DNA of 64,000 nt from Acanthacorydalis orientalis (taxonomy: Eukaryota > Arthropoda > Insecta > Megaloptera > Corydalidae): NCBI GenBank assembly GCA_034766995.1, contig CM068320.1, forward strand, positions 10,800,187 through 10,864,186, read 5' to 3'. Below are positions 34,748 to 47,888 of the stretch, in pieces (the first letter of the stretch is position 1; each line of letters opens with the position of its first letter). The position numbers and the translations under genes are program-made. The notes below the pieces were generated by a model that saw nothing but the letters and a program-made list of their open reading frames with translations, was not told the DNA's origin and did not search any database.

Positions 34748-36356
34748 TCTGATAAGAGATAAATATGAAAACAATTCCGGAAATTTAAAGGCAACATCAA
34801 TATAATTTATTCATTAATTGTGAAAAAAAAACAACGAAGAAAATAAATTGTTTATTTTTTTAGCAATTCAATCAGTTCATTTATATTTAAAAATAAAATT
34901 TACGGGTTAAAAACAATGATTAATTCATATACAATCTACGGGTGAAAGTTCAACACAAAAGCTTTGTGTAAATATCCCGTAAGCAGAGAATTGATTTCTC
35001 TCGTTGCTTTTTTTACATAGCATTTATAGTCACATATAATCATACGTAACAAACATTTTATACACTTTTATATTTTGTGTATGCTGTCGAGTCGAAAATA
35101 CAAGCAAAATAATTTCATTAGTACGCGTCTCATAAAACCATACACTAATTGCGAACAATGGTTTTGCGAGTAAATTTTATGCCATTTATTAAATTTTCAT
35201 TTTTTAGTATTCAATAAAATGAGTAATGTTAATGTAAGAATTAATATATTTGGTATATTTTGGATAATACTTTTGTTGTTAATGTCAATTATTGATTTAA
35301 ATATTAATCAAGTAATATTGAAAAAATATTTTGGTAATAAATTAAGTCATGATGAACGCAATTAAATTTTCCTGAATAAAAAATACGAAATGTTTAAAAA
35401 TGTATCATTATTTTTAGGAATTAAAAACTAAAATTTTTATTTTAGAATTTAATAGGAACTATTCTTATAAAAAATAATCAAAATTTAAGTCAGAAATAAA
35501 AATATTTCACAATTTTCAAAATTATATAGTAAATCACCTAATATTCTACAAAAATTTTTATCCCTATAATAATTAGAGATACTGTTTATAATGAAATGAA
35601 ACAGAAATGTTCACATTACCAGTAATTTAAAGTTCATGTATAATTACGAAAAAGTAACAGTGAATAGCAAAGCATAATTAATCTTAGACTTTATCAACTT
35701 AGTTGACATAAATTTAATTATAAAATTTTTGATTACTTTGCTAGTTTTACAAATTTTAAGAGTTTTTTTCTATTTGAGACGTAAAAAATCGATTTTATAT
35801 TTTTTGTTTAATATTAATAACTTAATATTTTAATATTTCACTTGTATTGGAATCTCTATAATAAAAGTTGCTTATTATCGTCAAGACATAATTTTATTCT
35901 CCCACATAGAAAATTGATCAGTCTTATATAAAAACTAAAATAAATTGTCACATATATATCGTTCCTATTTCTTTATCTCTTGAAGAATATCTCTGAAAAA
36001 TATATTCTTTTTTTGCTTTACAGATACATTTTTCCTGATTTTGTTTTTTATTGAAATATCCTCTTTTGTTCTTATTAACTGATTTTTTTCTCACAAACAT
36101 AATGAAAACAAGGAAGTATTGTTTTTAATTATTTAGTAATTGAAAAACAATAGACTAAAGAAAATAATAATGGAAAAGTTTAAACCAATCTAGAGAATTA
36201 ATTCTGATTGTCAGCAATAGAATGTATATCGCATTTGAGGATATTTTTGTGATTTTAGTTATTGTTTAATAGTGTTTTTTTTACTATAAACAACTATTAT
36301 TCCTGATTCAAAAAGCAATATTTTATTATATATTACTAAAGAAAATGGAGAAGTAA

Positions 36357-36470
<114 letters not shown>

Positions 36471-36576
36471 TGTGTAATTATGTCAGTAAAATTAACTTAA
36501 TTGTTTAACAATAAAAAATTTGATTCAATATTTATTTAAATACTGTACTATATATGTGAAACCAATATTTAAATGT

Positions 36577-36616
<40 letters not shown>

Positions 36617-36899
36617 TATGTTTGTATATATACACATACATACATATGCTTGTATGATCTGTATAATTACAAACATGTTGAATGTTATTTTTGCTTCTAT
36701 CAACAACGAATTTAATTCAAACCACATAACTAGGTGAAAATACATTAAATAAAAGCTTGATAATATGCCAATCAAAGGTAAAGTGTTGCGTCAATAAACT
36801 AAATTCATTAGTGTGTGGTATTTGATATATTTGCCAAAAATAATTTATGGTCCTATTAACATGTAAGTATTTAAACATTGTTTAACAATAAATACATGC

Positions 36900-36945
36900 A
36901 TATTATATGTGTATGTATATTTACACATACACAACACACACACTC

Positions 36946-36979
<34 letters not shown>

Positions 36980-37009
36980 TGTGTGTGTGTGTGTAAATAT
37001 ATGTGTGTA
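36900..37009. repeat. Compound (CA)n(TA)n(GT)n microsatellite
   Basis: CACACA near 36926-36943, a TA tract, then GTGTGTGT. The two arms are roughly complementary. Confidence 0.9.
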
Positions 37010-37910
37010 ATAATTAAATTAAATTATTCATAACTGTCTTATTCATAATTTGTTTTTTAAGTATGTAAAATAAACGGTACAAATATATATATATATATAT
37101 ATATATTATGTCATGTGAACGCTATAAATATTTGCGTAGTTTATTTTCATTATTTTCATCAAATTTACAAAATTAACTTTTTATTAGAATTTGTTATAAA
37201 ATTATTATTGTAGAGGAAATCAGAATCAAACCATGAATGAACGTTTGATGAGATACAAATGAAACAAAGATTCAATATAAAATTTTCTTACAATTTCTAC
37301 AAACAGTGGACTAAAATCGGTATAAAATAATTGATGCTGAATTAAATTTAATTTTACACAATTATTTCTTGTTACAGTATTTAATTCATTTCAAGTTCAC
37401 ATTTGTTAGAACGTATTATTTGAAAACGATACTAACATGTTAATAAGATGTTAGTTAATTTGTTAACTATTTCACAATACTCAAAATAGTTAATTATTAA
37501 CATAATATAAAAATACTTGTGTCAACTAATAACATTGATGTGCTGCATTCTTATAAAATGAATCATAAATGTATTATGAAATGTTTTATCGTTGACTGTA
37601 TATGTCTACACATTTACTTATATTACTTTACAGCTACTAAAAAGCTATGATTATAAACAAACATATTTGATTTTAAAAATTATATATAATTTTTGTTCTA
37701 CAATATATTTTTATTGATAAAATAAAAAGAAATGAAACAACTGAAAGGAAATTAATTACTAAAAATTTATATTTAATGCACAACAACATAATAAATATTA
37801 TTATTCGAAAAAGATATAATATTTAAAAAAGCTATCAATTAAGTTTTCCACTAGAATATATTTTTGTTTTAAAAATAAAATGAAACAAAGTAAGATTAAA
37901 AAGTAAGAAA

Positions 37911-38326
37911 GCATCGATGTCTACAGCTAATTCAGTTAGAGTTAATAATGAAGAAATAACAAGTGATGAAGGCCTTTAGTCCATTAAAAAAAAGTTAGAT
38001 GAATAGTGGGTTTGAAAGACAGTGATGATGAAAATAAAATGTTTGATTTAAAAAAATCGTTATAATTACTGGAATTTGTATTTTTTAGTTTTACAAAAAT
38101 GTTGAATTTTTGTTTATTTTATTTTTGGTTTAATGTATGAACTCTTAAAATCATTAGAAATCCTTGGAATAAATTCTTCGGATTTGTATTATTTCTAAAT
38201 TTCAGTGAACACGATTTCGATATAACCCGGAACGCATTCCCCTGACTTGTATTACTTATAAGTTTCGCTTAACACGGTTTTGATACAACACGGAACGAAT
38301 TAACTGTGTTATAGAAGAGTTCAGTG
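37911..38326 (+). mobile_element. Tigger-like element, 3' end
   Basis: A decayed coding end (MSTANSVRVNNEEITSDEGL then stops, about 37918-37979) precedes a tail. The tail has two imperfect repeats of about 65 bp: ATTTGTATTATTTCTAAATT...CGATATAACCCGGAACG and CTTGTATTACTTATAAGTTT...GATACAACACGGAACG. It closes in GTTATAGAAGAGTTCAGTG before TA. The GTTATA..GA(G)TTC.(C/A)TG(TA) ending parallels the terminus at 7640-7664. The 5' part was not recognised. Confidence 0.5.
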
Positions 38327-38556
38327 TATGTGATTGTTAATAACCTAGACACACATACACAAATAAGTATATATAAGGCTACATAGAAAGTAAAGTCATT
38401 TAAAACTGGATTAATAATTTTAAACTCCATTCAGTGGTACTTTAATACTGAATTAAGGCAAAAAGTCGATGAAAAGTATTTTAAAAAATAGAAAACCACC
38501 TGTAATATACAATAAATTTACTTTTTCAAGTATTGGTTTTACATTTTAATTCACTG

Positions 38557-38558
<2 letters not shown>

Positions 38559-38603
<45 letters not shown>

Positions 38604-38630
38604 TATATATATATATATATATTTATATAT
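38559..38630. repeat. (TA)n microsatellite
   Basis: TA tract with GTACA and TTT interruptions. Confidence 0.95.
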
Positions 38631-38915
38631 AATCATGCGACGTTTTTCTTTACATAACAGATTTTTATAATTATATAGTGTATTTTAATAGTATACATTT
38701 TTACTAAAGGGTATTAAATTCATATTTTACTCAATCGTATGTTAAATAAGATTAAAAAAAAGTATATTGTAAAATCAACATTCAAAATATTCAATTTTTA
38801 AAAAATACTTTTTATACTATATAGTTTGAAGTAAAAAAAATGCTAATATATTTTGTAATATATTTCACCTTCATATCAAGTCATTGAGCATTAGAAGAGA
38901 TAGAAAATGTTCTAG
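38631..38915. other. AT-rich spacer
   Basis: Nothing recognisable before the retrotransposon target site. Confidence 0.5.
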
Positions 38916-38930
38916 TAAATATGTTACATT

Positions 38931-39716
38931 GTTCCAATCCGAGATCACTGCTATTCTGAGATGCGTCCAGAGGCAAGAAGAACTCGGAGTTCGTGGTAGA
39001 CGGATTACTATCTGCTCGGATAGTCAGGCAGCACTGAGAGTACTAGCTTCCCATGCCACCACTTCAAGGTTGGTTTTGGAATCCAAGATAGCTTTCGGCA
39101 GACTGGCTTTCCAGAACAAGATTCACCTTCTGTGGGTATCGGGTCATACGGGCATACGGGGGAACGAAATAGCGGACAGACTGGCCTCATTAGGAGCCAG
39201 GTCCGCAGTGGAGGGGCCAGAGCCCTTCGCAGGGCTAGCGAGATGCTGAACTAAGGGCGCCATTCGGGAGTGGGTCGATTTAGACCACTCAGAATGGTGG
39301 CTAAAGATTGACGGTTGTCGTCAATCCAGGGTATTCTTAGGCCAGGCCCCAAATAAGAACTGGACCAAGATAATCTATATAAGTGGCAGATCCTTCTCCT
39401 GGCTCCTGGTGCGAATTGTCACAGGACACGGGAGACTAAGCTACCACGAACATATACAAGGCCGAAGGACGGACGGGAAGTGTAGATAGTGTGGGGGGCC
39501 AACGAGACCCCCATTCACCTCCTCGCGGAATGTCCGGCATGGGTCAATTTAAGGCGTCGATGGTTTGGGGAGTTTTTCCTCACCGCGGCCGAACTAGGGT
39601 CTATAAACACGGGCAGGCTGATAGGTTTCTGGAAGGAAGCGAGAATTTCCTAGTAGTTTTAATCAAGTCAAGGGAAGGTATAATGGACCTCGAGTCTAAG
39701 TACCGGGAGGCAAGAT
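38931..39716 (+). pseudogene. RNase H and C-terminal region of non-LTR polyprotein
   Basis: In the first frame: SEITAILRCVQRQEELGVRG, then ITICSDSQAALRVLASHATT (the Asp-Ser-Gln-Ala-Ala-Leu core), and IHLLWVSGHTGIRGNEIADR (the W-V-P-G-H-x-G-I-x-G-N-E-x-A-D core with catalytic His and Asp). Stop TGA is at 39247. Later parts need several frame changes: a C-x2-C ... H-x4-C knuckle around 39481-39535 (its Trp codon is TAG) and the end LESKYREAR before TAG at 39716. The usual start of the RNase H domain (the first catalytic Asp in a TDGS motif) lies upstream of the truncation. It is non-functional. Confidence 0.9.
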
Positions 39717-39752
39717 AGCTTCCTCCCTCCTCAAACATAACCTAACCTAACC
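38931..39752 (+). mobile_element. 5'-truncated non-LTR retrotransposon with RNase H, copy 1
   Basis: The insertion is delimited by a 15-bp target duplication TAAATATGTTACATT (38916-38930 and 39753-39767). The body is much richer in G+C than its surroundings. It carries the RNase H domain and C-terminal zinc-knuckle region of a non-LTR retrotransposon and ends ...CTCAAACATAA followed by CCTAA units. A second copy with its own, different target duplication is at 46864-47888. Truncation removed the endonuclease and reverse transcriptase. RNase H places it near the I/R1/LOA-type groups; I cannot resolve which. Confidence 0.95.
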
Positions 39753-39767
39753 TAAATATGTTACATT

Positions 39768-42435
39768 CGAAGATTAATGATAGTTCTAAACGTTTCAAGA
39801 CGAACATCAAAACTTAAGAATGATTTCTGGGCATTTGTTTGCTAAACCGTTGTTTTTTTAAGGAAGAAAATCTAATTCATTTTAAAGATTTTTTTATTCT
39901 ACATATATTAATTTTGGAGTATTTTTTAAGTTAAAAAATTAATTATTCGTAAGTTTATTATATATATATATATAATTATATCCTAATAATCCAAATACAA
40001 ATAGTATCTTGATTATGAGGATAACTTATATAAATAAAAAACATATGTGATAATTTCTATATTAATTTTATGTTGAATTGATTTTCTATATTACACAGAT
40101 ACAACTAAATTGTATTTACTGGAATTTCTATAAAAGCTACCCACTTATAATACGAACATTACTGTTGCTGTGCTTAAGTTATGTATCCTCGAGGCAAAAT
40201 TTTCGTATCTATTGTAACCTATATTGTTATCTTTGACATTAACTAAAGCATATTACTCCACATGACATTCAGTGGAAAATTACATTATTGTCAAATCGTT
40301 GATATAAAATCCTGAAATATTTTTATATTTATTCGATAAAATATGATAAATAGTACAATACTTGCATGTTTTTTATTAACAAATTTATTTATATAGAGTT
40401 GTTTTTATATAGAGCAATAAACATAATTTTACAAAAGCTATGAACTTAAACAGAAAATAATATATAAGTTTTTAAGAATATTTTTAATCGATCATTTATT
40501 TCTAAAATAATGATAACAAATTATTGTTTTTAAAGAAAAACAGTATACTGATTTTGTAAACATGTACAATTTTTTCACATTTTTATACAACTGTAGTTCT
40601 TAAGAGTTATAATTTGCGATAATGTGTATTAGATAGTACGTTTATTCGATTTGCAGATAAAAAAATTCAATCATTTTCTCTATTCACTTGAATGAGTAGA
40701 GACAACATCGTCAGATTTATGAAAACACATAAGAATAACTTGAAATTCATTTACTGTAATATCATAAGTATTATTAATTATTTATAATTATTTATATTTT
40801 ATTTATAATTATAGATAACCTTCATAGTAATTTGACTTTTGTAATGAAAAAAAAAAATTAAGTAATAGAAAAGTAAAAAAACAACAACTTAATACATGAA
40901 ACCAATAAAAGAGGACAGTATTAATGAACGAAATCTAAATACTTTTATTTTAATTTTCAGAAATAAATTTTTTTCGCCATACATCAAAAAGCACACTATA
41001 ATGGAAAGATTATGGATAATGATTTCTTCATCTTTTTTGATTGTTTCTTGTACGCATCTCAGTGAATATACTATCTTCTTCAAAGTACTAACAATAAGAT
41101 ACATAAAATAGAAGAAAAGAAAATTTTCTGAAATGAATGCTGTAAGAATGGTAAAATCTCATTCAAAATGCGTTTCACCAATGTGGATAAATAATAAACT
41201 TTATATACAAACTTCAGATCCCATGATTAATTTCTTTCTTGCATTATGTATATATATATATATTTATAGATATAAATTAAAATTGAAATTAAAATAAATT
41301 TGCAATGTTTATACATCTATATACTTTTGTTCAACACTATGTAAATAAAAAACAATTTTATAAATAAATAAAATTTCTAACGTTTGCATCAAATGCGTCT
41401 AGAAAATTTCTTAAGGCAAAATAACAACATTGTAACAATCTGTGCAAACTTTTTATTTATTTTATCATTCAATACTTTAACAAAATGCAATGTCCGTCTT
41501 GCAATTAAATCCAATGCTTTAACACAATAAACTGTATTCTGATATATAAGCCATCTAGTTATTATTATACCGATATAAATATTCATTATTTCTAAAATAA
41601 TGTTTATCTAAATAAAAAAAAATAAAACAGCTTATCAGGATATATTTTTCCGCTTTTCTGGCCCTTCGTCTTATATTATTTTTTTCATTCTTTACAAATT
41701 TCATCAATCACTGTTGTGTTAAGAGATTTGAACAGACACATACGTCTTTCAAATAGAAATATGACTGTCTAATTTAAATATTATCTGTTATTATAAAAGC
41801 AACTTTTTCAATATTACCGAACGTTAAATAAGGTTTTCAAATAATCACTTAATTTTTTCTAATTTATTATGTCATTTTTAATGAATAAAAAAAATTTCTA
41901 GCAATATGCTAAACTATTATTTCTCAATAGATACAATTTCCTTAGCTATCGAAACGCTCTTAAAACTAAGATAACCAATAATCAATAGATATATTGTTAT
42001 TATAAAAATTCTGAAAACGATTGGAGAATTTATAATAATATTTTTAAATCTATATTCATTTTTAAATGTTCTGAAAATAATTTTGTAAACTAATTAAAAT
42101 GATATTCGAACTATTCATGTATTATTTCATTTATTTTAGTAAGAGTTAAATTTATTTTACATAATTAATCAAGACTAGAAATCGAACTAAACCCAAATCA
42201 AATCAAATAAATTTTATTTCGTATAAATCTATACTACAAATAAACGAACAGTTGTGTATTTTTGAATATAAATGGGAGCGTAAGCGAATATTGTGAAAAG
42301 CATCGACAATTCGATCAAGCCTTGCTCCAAATGTTAAATTGAAAATGTCTTATTTAAATTAACAAAAATGTTTATTCCAGTTTCCGTATCGATAATTTAC
42401 CTAAGTATTAACCGTTCACATGCCTAATGCATATG

Positions 42436-42436
<1 letters not shown>
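39768..42436. other. AT-rich non-coding stretch
   Basis: Short TA arrays at about 39955-39975 and 41248-41265. Overlapping opposite-strand frames near 40890-41110 are mirror-image chance frames. Nothing is supported. Confidence 0.5.

Positions 42437-42487
<51 letters not shown>
42437..42487. repeat. (TA)n microsatellite
   Basis: Pure TA, about 50 bp. Confidence 0.95.
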
Positions 42488-42491
<4 letters not shown>

Positions 42492-42893
42492 TGCAATATG
42501 GAATTATAATATTAACTAAAATTATGTATTTTTATTTTAAATATTTGTTTATATGTAACTGTAGTTTTGCAAATAAACCTAAACGAAAACATTCATTTGA
42601 GATATAATAAAAAATTAATTACAATTTAATAAATTAAAAACAAAAACTTATATAAAAAAGTATATATATATATATATATATCACTCAATGAAAATGTTTA
42701 ATTTTGTTGAATATACAATTCCTTTTTTATTTTGTAAAGATGATTTACTGTACCTAAATTGTCGATATAATATATCTGCGATTATAAAACTGTATAAAAG
42801 ATTTGCAACGATATGTACGAAGTAAGACATCGTCCGGTATCCGGAGAATTCTAATACAAACACCGTCAAAGAAACAGATATTTTGGTTTATAC
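42488..42893. other. AT-rich stretch with a weak exon candidate
   Basis: Short TA array at 42661-42681. On the minus strand 42850-42755 is a less AT-rich, open, splice-bounded segment discussed in the findings; it is too weak to call as a gene. Confidence 0.35.
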
Positions 42894-42903
42894 ATACATA
42901 TAA

Positions 42904-42951
<48 letters not shown>
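42894..42951. repeat. Compound (CATA)n(TA)n microsatellite
   Basis: Six or more CATA units followed by TA. Confidence 0.95.
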
Positions 42952-43891
42952 CCATGTTCAGTTCACTAAGCATAGTGAATGCTATAAAATTGACATTGCA
43001 GAATTATTTACTTCAGAGAATTTTGAAGTTTTTCTTTCTTAATATGTATTCTAGTCACAAATATATATTTTTAGATAGGAAATAAAAATAATATTAAAGT
43101 ATTTTATACATTAAAATTTCATTTTTTTATATAACAGATTTTTACTTATTTATAAACTAGTTTATTTATTAATTTGTAAAAATATTAATTTGTTGAAAAT
43201 ATTATACATCTTGAATGAAAAAACTAACACTCTAATAATAAAAAAATATTTTCACATTTCATTCTTAATCTGAAATTGACAGTTACGAAAGAAATTATAT
43301 ATTATTAAAAATGATATATAATAATTATACACAACACTGAAATTATATTACATTATTTACATTTTACCTATTAATGGAGAAAATTTTGTATTGTCCTAAA
43401 ACATGTATATATTTGGATTAGTATTTTAAGAGAGAAACTTAAACTTTTCCACAAAAACTTTTAACTTCATAAAATTGTTATTAAAAAATATTTTATCCTT
43501 ATAAAGCTTTAGTTAAGAATATTACAAATTAGTATTTAGCTCAAAGAGTTTTTATTAATGCAAACTCTACATATCAGTGTTTAAAAATTTATAATTTACA
43601 TGTGAAATTAATATCTAATTGATTATGTGAATTAATATGTAACTACTGAAGTGATTTTTAGAAGCCTTAAAACTCCAATGAATACACTGAGAAATATTGA
43701 CATAAAGTATTTTTATGAGTTGAACTGACTAATTAAATTAAACAACAAATTAAAACTAATATTTAAAAATAATATAATAAAGATATTAAAATCTTGATCA
43801 CAAACGGTAAGAAATTATTTTAATTTAAAACGGAGTTATGATTGATTCAATTTAAAGGCACAGAATTAATTTTTACACCTAATAAATAAGG

Positions 43892-43933
<42 letters not shown>

Positions 43934-44578
43934 GTTTCATTTGAATACTTCAAATCTTCAAAATGCAAAAAATGCTTACAGTTTCATAATTTAAAATGCA
44001 GAATGTGAATGTTAAATATCATGTATTTTTATAAAAATACTTAAAATAATTTAAAAATATTATATTCATTATGTAAATTCTTATTTAAAAAATATTTGAT
44101 AAATAATTGTTGATGCATTTTTGGAAAATTAAAGTATTTTAACTAAAATAATCATATCCAATTGATAAATTTGTCATAAAAATCATAATTTTTTATGGCA
44201 AATTTTAAACATTGAAAAATATTTTAAATCATAAAAATTATAGGAAAAATTTAAAAAAGTAGAACATTTACTAAAAGATGTTTGTACTTAAATGTGTAGT
44301 TGATTTTGCAACGTTGTACAAAAATACATAAAACCCACATTCAAAATACTTATTAGTTGTCACAGAAAAACATATATCTATTTTTATATTCGTAATATAT
44401 TTACCTGAATTTTAAAACTAGGTTACAATTTCCTATGATCTATAAAATATCTGAATATCTGTCACAAAATAAGCTCATTAATATTTAACTACTGACTCTT
44501 TATGTTAAAGAAAGATTAATAGTTTTAGTCCATAATCAATATACATGACCTTGCATATATACTATATTTATTTATTTA

Positions 44579-44646
<68 letters not shown>

Positions 44647-45984
44647 TATAAAAAATCAAATTATTATTGTGTTCATTTTATTCTTTAATACTAATAAAAG
44701 AATCTTCTAAAATGTATAACAAATATGTACATGAATATATATAAATAATTTCTTATACATAAAATATTCTCGAACAAAAAGTAAACAGTTTGAAATTATA
44801 ACATTTTCAGACTTATATGAATGTTATTTTTATAAAAAAAACTTGTATGTACAAATATTAGTTTTAGCATTTTATTTTTCTTGATAATCGAGTTGGAAAA
44901 ATAGCACATACTAAAATAAAAAATTTCAAATGGATATATTAATAGTTGTAACATACATAATATATGGATAAAAAATTGAATATAAATTTTCAATATTGAA
45001 CCCTTGGGTCATCATTTAATAAGCTGCTGACGTTACCACTTTATAAATTTCATGTATTATTCTATATGCTTGCATACGTGCCTAAAGCTTTAATCATAAT
45101 GTTAAATTTACATTCCGATAACAAGATCATAAAATACTATACCTAGTGAATTTAAAATAAATAATAAACAAAGAGTAAGGATACGCCGTTTACAAATAGG
45201 TATGGGTGTGCATTTTTTACTTAGCAGATGTGTTTAATTTTTTAAAACTAATCTTAAAATTCATTTTTTTGTCACACAAGTTAAAGTAAAAATAAAAACG
45301 TTTATAAAGATATACAAAACTCAAAAGAAGTATACTTAGATTGAGAAAAAAAGTATTTTTCTACTGAGAACAAAAATCATTTTAACAGAAAAAAAATAAA
45401 CATATTATTTTACAATTTTACTTTTAATAATATTTCTTTACTATAATTTTAATTGTGCAATAACAACAAAAGTACAAAGTTCGAAATAATATTTCGGCTT
45501 GATTGTCAATAAAACATGTGCATACGAGTATATGCCAAGTTATTAAACCAAAATGTTACACTGTATATTAAATGCAATTTTAACAATAAAAATGTTCAAT
45601 TATCTTTCAAACACTATTTATTACGTTTGTTGTCTGAAATTAATATCAGCATTTTATTCAATGCCAATAAAATACAGAGTAGCAAATGCATACAAGGCTA
45701 AATGAATTGAACAAATGTCTGATGTGCAAATAAAAATGATATAAATAGGTTTATTAAAATGTAATATACATTTGCTGTATCATATATTTGATTCAATTTC
45801 AATAAATTGAGTAGTTTATATGTACATAATAAATGTATGTATATATATATATATATATATATATAATTCATAAATGTTTTTTACAGATCTATAGTAGTAT
45901 AAAATATTTTAGTTGTATTATTGGTAGACAATTATTACTGGCTATACTATTGTAATTAATAAATACTTCTAGTATATTTTTTTA
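42952..45984. other. AT-rich non-coding stretch with microsatellites
   Basis: TA arrays at 43893-43930 and 45837-45866 and the compound array at 44564. No gene or transposon was recognised. Confidence 0.5.
44564..44643. repeat. Compound (TTTA)n(TA)n(GA)n microsatellite
   Basis: About five TTTA units, a TA tract of about 35 bp, then a GA run of about 22 bp. Confidence 0.95.
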
Positions 45985-46555
45985 ATAAGTAGGTGGGAAA
46001 ATAACTGCGGTTTTGTCTTTTTAATTCCAACCTTATTTTTTTACAATGAAGATATCATTTCATCATGTTTATGTTAATATCTTTTTAAAGTGATTTTTTC
46101 GGTCTGTATTTTGGTAAAATCAACTTTGATTTTATTATGAATTTTGCTTCAAATTAGGCTATTGAATTAAATATAGAAAAAAGGCAAATAAGAGCAATTT
46201 TGGTTTGAGTTCAAAACGGATGATAAAGCAGCAGAAACTGCTCGTAAGCTAAACGATACTTTTGATGTGGCTAGTATTAAGAAACGTACAGTGTAATAGT
46301 GGTTCGAAGAAATTTAGGGCTGAGAACGACAGATTAGAAGCTGAAGAAGATCGCAGGCATCTTTCTTCAGATTATAACGATCAATTGAATGCCTTAGTTG
46401 AATTAGAATCGCGTACAACAATTCAAGAGTTTGCACAAAAGTTAGGCATTAGTCATACAACAGTTTTGAACCACTTAAAAAGAGAAAGTCAAAAAAGAGA
46501 AAAATATATATAATTTTACAGGCCATAAACCGCAATTATTTTTCTACCAACCTAG
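45985..46555 (+). mobile_element. Mariner miniature, copy 4 (571 bp)
   Basis: Termini are ATAAGTAGGTGGGAAAATAA (left, changed from the family TTAGGTTGGTAGGAAAATAA) and, on the minus strand, CTAGGTTGGTAGAAAAATAA (right). TA precedes the left end; the right target duplication is changed. The interior has the mariner 5' leader and the best-preserved N-terminal region of the family (46160-46513), then the shared jump to GGCCATAAACCGCAATTATT. No catalytic domain is present. Confidence 0.9.
46170..46513 (+). pseudogene. Mariner transposase N-terminal DNA-binding remnant
   Basis: The beginning KRQIRAILV..VQNGDDKAAETARKL is recognisable across a stop and a frame change. The last 65 or so codons are open in one frame to 46513: KKFRAENDRLEAEEDRRHLS (linker), then YNDQLNALVELESRTTIQEF and AQKLGISHTTVLNHLKRE, which is the second helix-turn-helix of mariner transposases. 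The open frame ends shortly afterwards because the rest of the gene is deleted. Expression is not shown by anything in the sequence. Confidence 0.8.
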
Positions 46556-46849
46556 TCGTTGTATTTACAATTATGCCTTCTAACAAATTCAATGACAATT
46601 ACATTATTTTTTGAGATAAGTTTTTAAAATTTAAATCGTTATTTATTCAATAGAAGCAATCTTACGGTAGTGTTTTTATTGAGTTATAAAGATTGTAGAT
46701 CTTTTTGCTTATTGCATAGAATTTTTATTCAGTTGTTGTGTCGAAGCTTTATGGTTTTTGTCATAGTTCATAAAGAGAATATGCTATTAAAATATTGTTT
46801 AGAACTATTTTAATTCTTGTTAACCAGGATGTCAATTAAATGTGGTCAT
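46556..46849. other. AT-rich spacer
   Basis: Nothing recognisable between the mariner miniature and the retrotransposon target site. Confidence 0.5.
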
Positions 46850-46863
46850 TATGTATGTGAAAT

Positions 46864-47888
46864 ATGGTCTGTTAGGGTCACTGAATGATGGGGACTTCTA
46901 TGCTCAAGCCTATGCGGACGACATACTGATTGTTACAAGGGGGCGGACGCACAGCCAATTGGACCTGATGTAGTGACCTCGGGGACAGGAAACTAAACTG
47001 GAAAATTCACCTCGAGAAGAAACAATCCAGTCTCACCGCGACCTTATGGGCATGCAGGCGAGCATTCGGTAGTACCTGGGGGTTACGTCCTAGGACTGTA
47101 ATTTGGCTCTACGAAGCGGTCCTCCTCCCAGATTTACCTACGCAGCTCTGGTGTGGTGACCACGAGTGGAGCAGAAAGGGGCCATCAAGACCCTTCCCGT
47201 GTCACCACTTCAAGGTTGGTTTTGGAATGCAAGATAGCTCTAGGCAGACTGGCTTTCCAGAACGAGATTCACCTTCTGTGGGTGACGGGTCATTCGGGGG
47301 AACGAAATAGCGGACAGACTGGCCTCATTAGGATCCAGGTCCGCAGTGGAGGGGCCAGAACCCTTCATAGGGCTAGCGAGATGCTGGGCCAAGGGCGCCA
47401 TTCGGGAATGGGTCGAATCAGAACACTCAGAATGGTGGCTAAAGATTGACGGTTACCATCAATCCACGGTACTGTTAAGCTAGGCCCCAAATAAGGACTG
47501 GACCAAGAGAATCTATACAAGTGTCAGATCCTTCTCCCGGCTCCTGGTGTGAATTGTCACAGGAAACGGGAGACTAAGCTACCACGAACATATACAAGGC
47601 CGAATGATGGACGGGAAGTGTAGATGGTGTGAAGGGGGAAAAAGAGACTCCCATTCACCTCCTCGCGGAATGTCCGGCATGGGCCAATTTAAAGCGACGA
47701 TGGTTTGGGGAGTTTTCCTCACCGCGGCCGAACTAGGATCTATAAACTCGGGCAGGCTGATAGGCTTCTGGAAGGAAGCGAGACTTCCTGAGTAGTTTTG
47801 ATCAGCCGAGGGAAGGCATAATGGACTTCGAGTCTAAGTGCCGGAAGGCAAGATAGCTTCCTCCCCTCTCAAACATAATCTATCTATC
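46864..47888 (+). mobile_element. 5'-truncated non-LTR retrotransposon with RNase H, copy 2
   Basis: Delimited by a 14-bp target duplication TATGTATGTGAAAT (46850-46863 and 47889-47902). Sequence from about 47202 to the end closely matches 39058-39752 of copy 1. The upstream part adds a reverse-transcriptase segment. The 3' end is CTCAAACATAA followed by TATC-type units rather than the CCTAA units of copy 1. It is richer in G+C than its flanks, internally deleted and frame-broken. Confidence 0.95.
46876..47874 (+). pseudogene. Non-LTR polyprotein fragment (RT, RNase H, zinc knuckle)
   Basis: The first frame reads GSLNDGDFYAQAYADDILIV, with the YADD catalytic box at about 46911-46922, to TAG near 46971. 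Then come NWKIHLEKKQSSLTATLWAC and AFGSTWGLRPRTVIWLYEAV, landmarks of the region after the palm. The start of RNase H is deleted: sequence passes to TTSRLVLECKIALGRLAFQN, then IHLLWVTGHSG and a frameshift before the NEIADR motif. A C-x2-C (KCRWCEG) ... H-x4-C (IHLLAECPAW) knuckle across a frameshift and the LTAAELGSINSGRLIGFWKE end follow. It is clearly inactive. Confidence 0.9.

Noticed and set aside
39730..39756. Internal telomeric (TTAGG)n tract
   Set aside because: Only about three units, placed exactly at the 3' end of a retrotransposon before its target duplication; the sister copy has a different tail.
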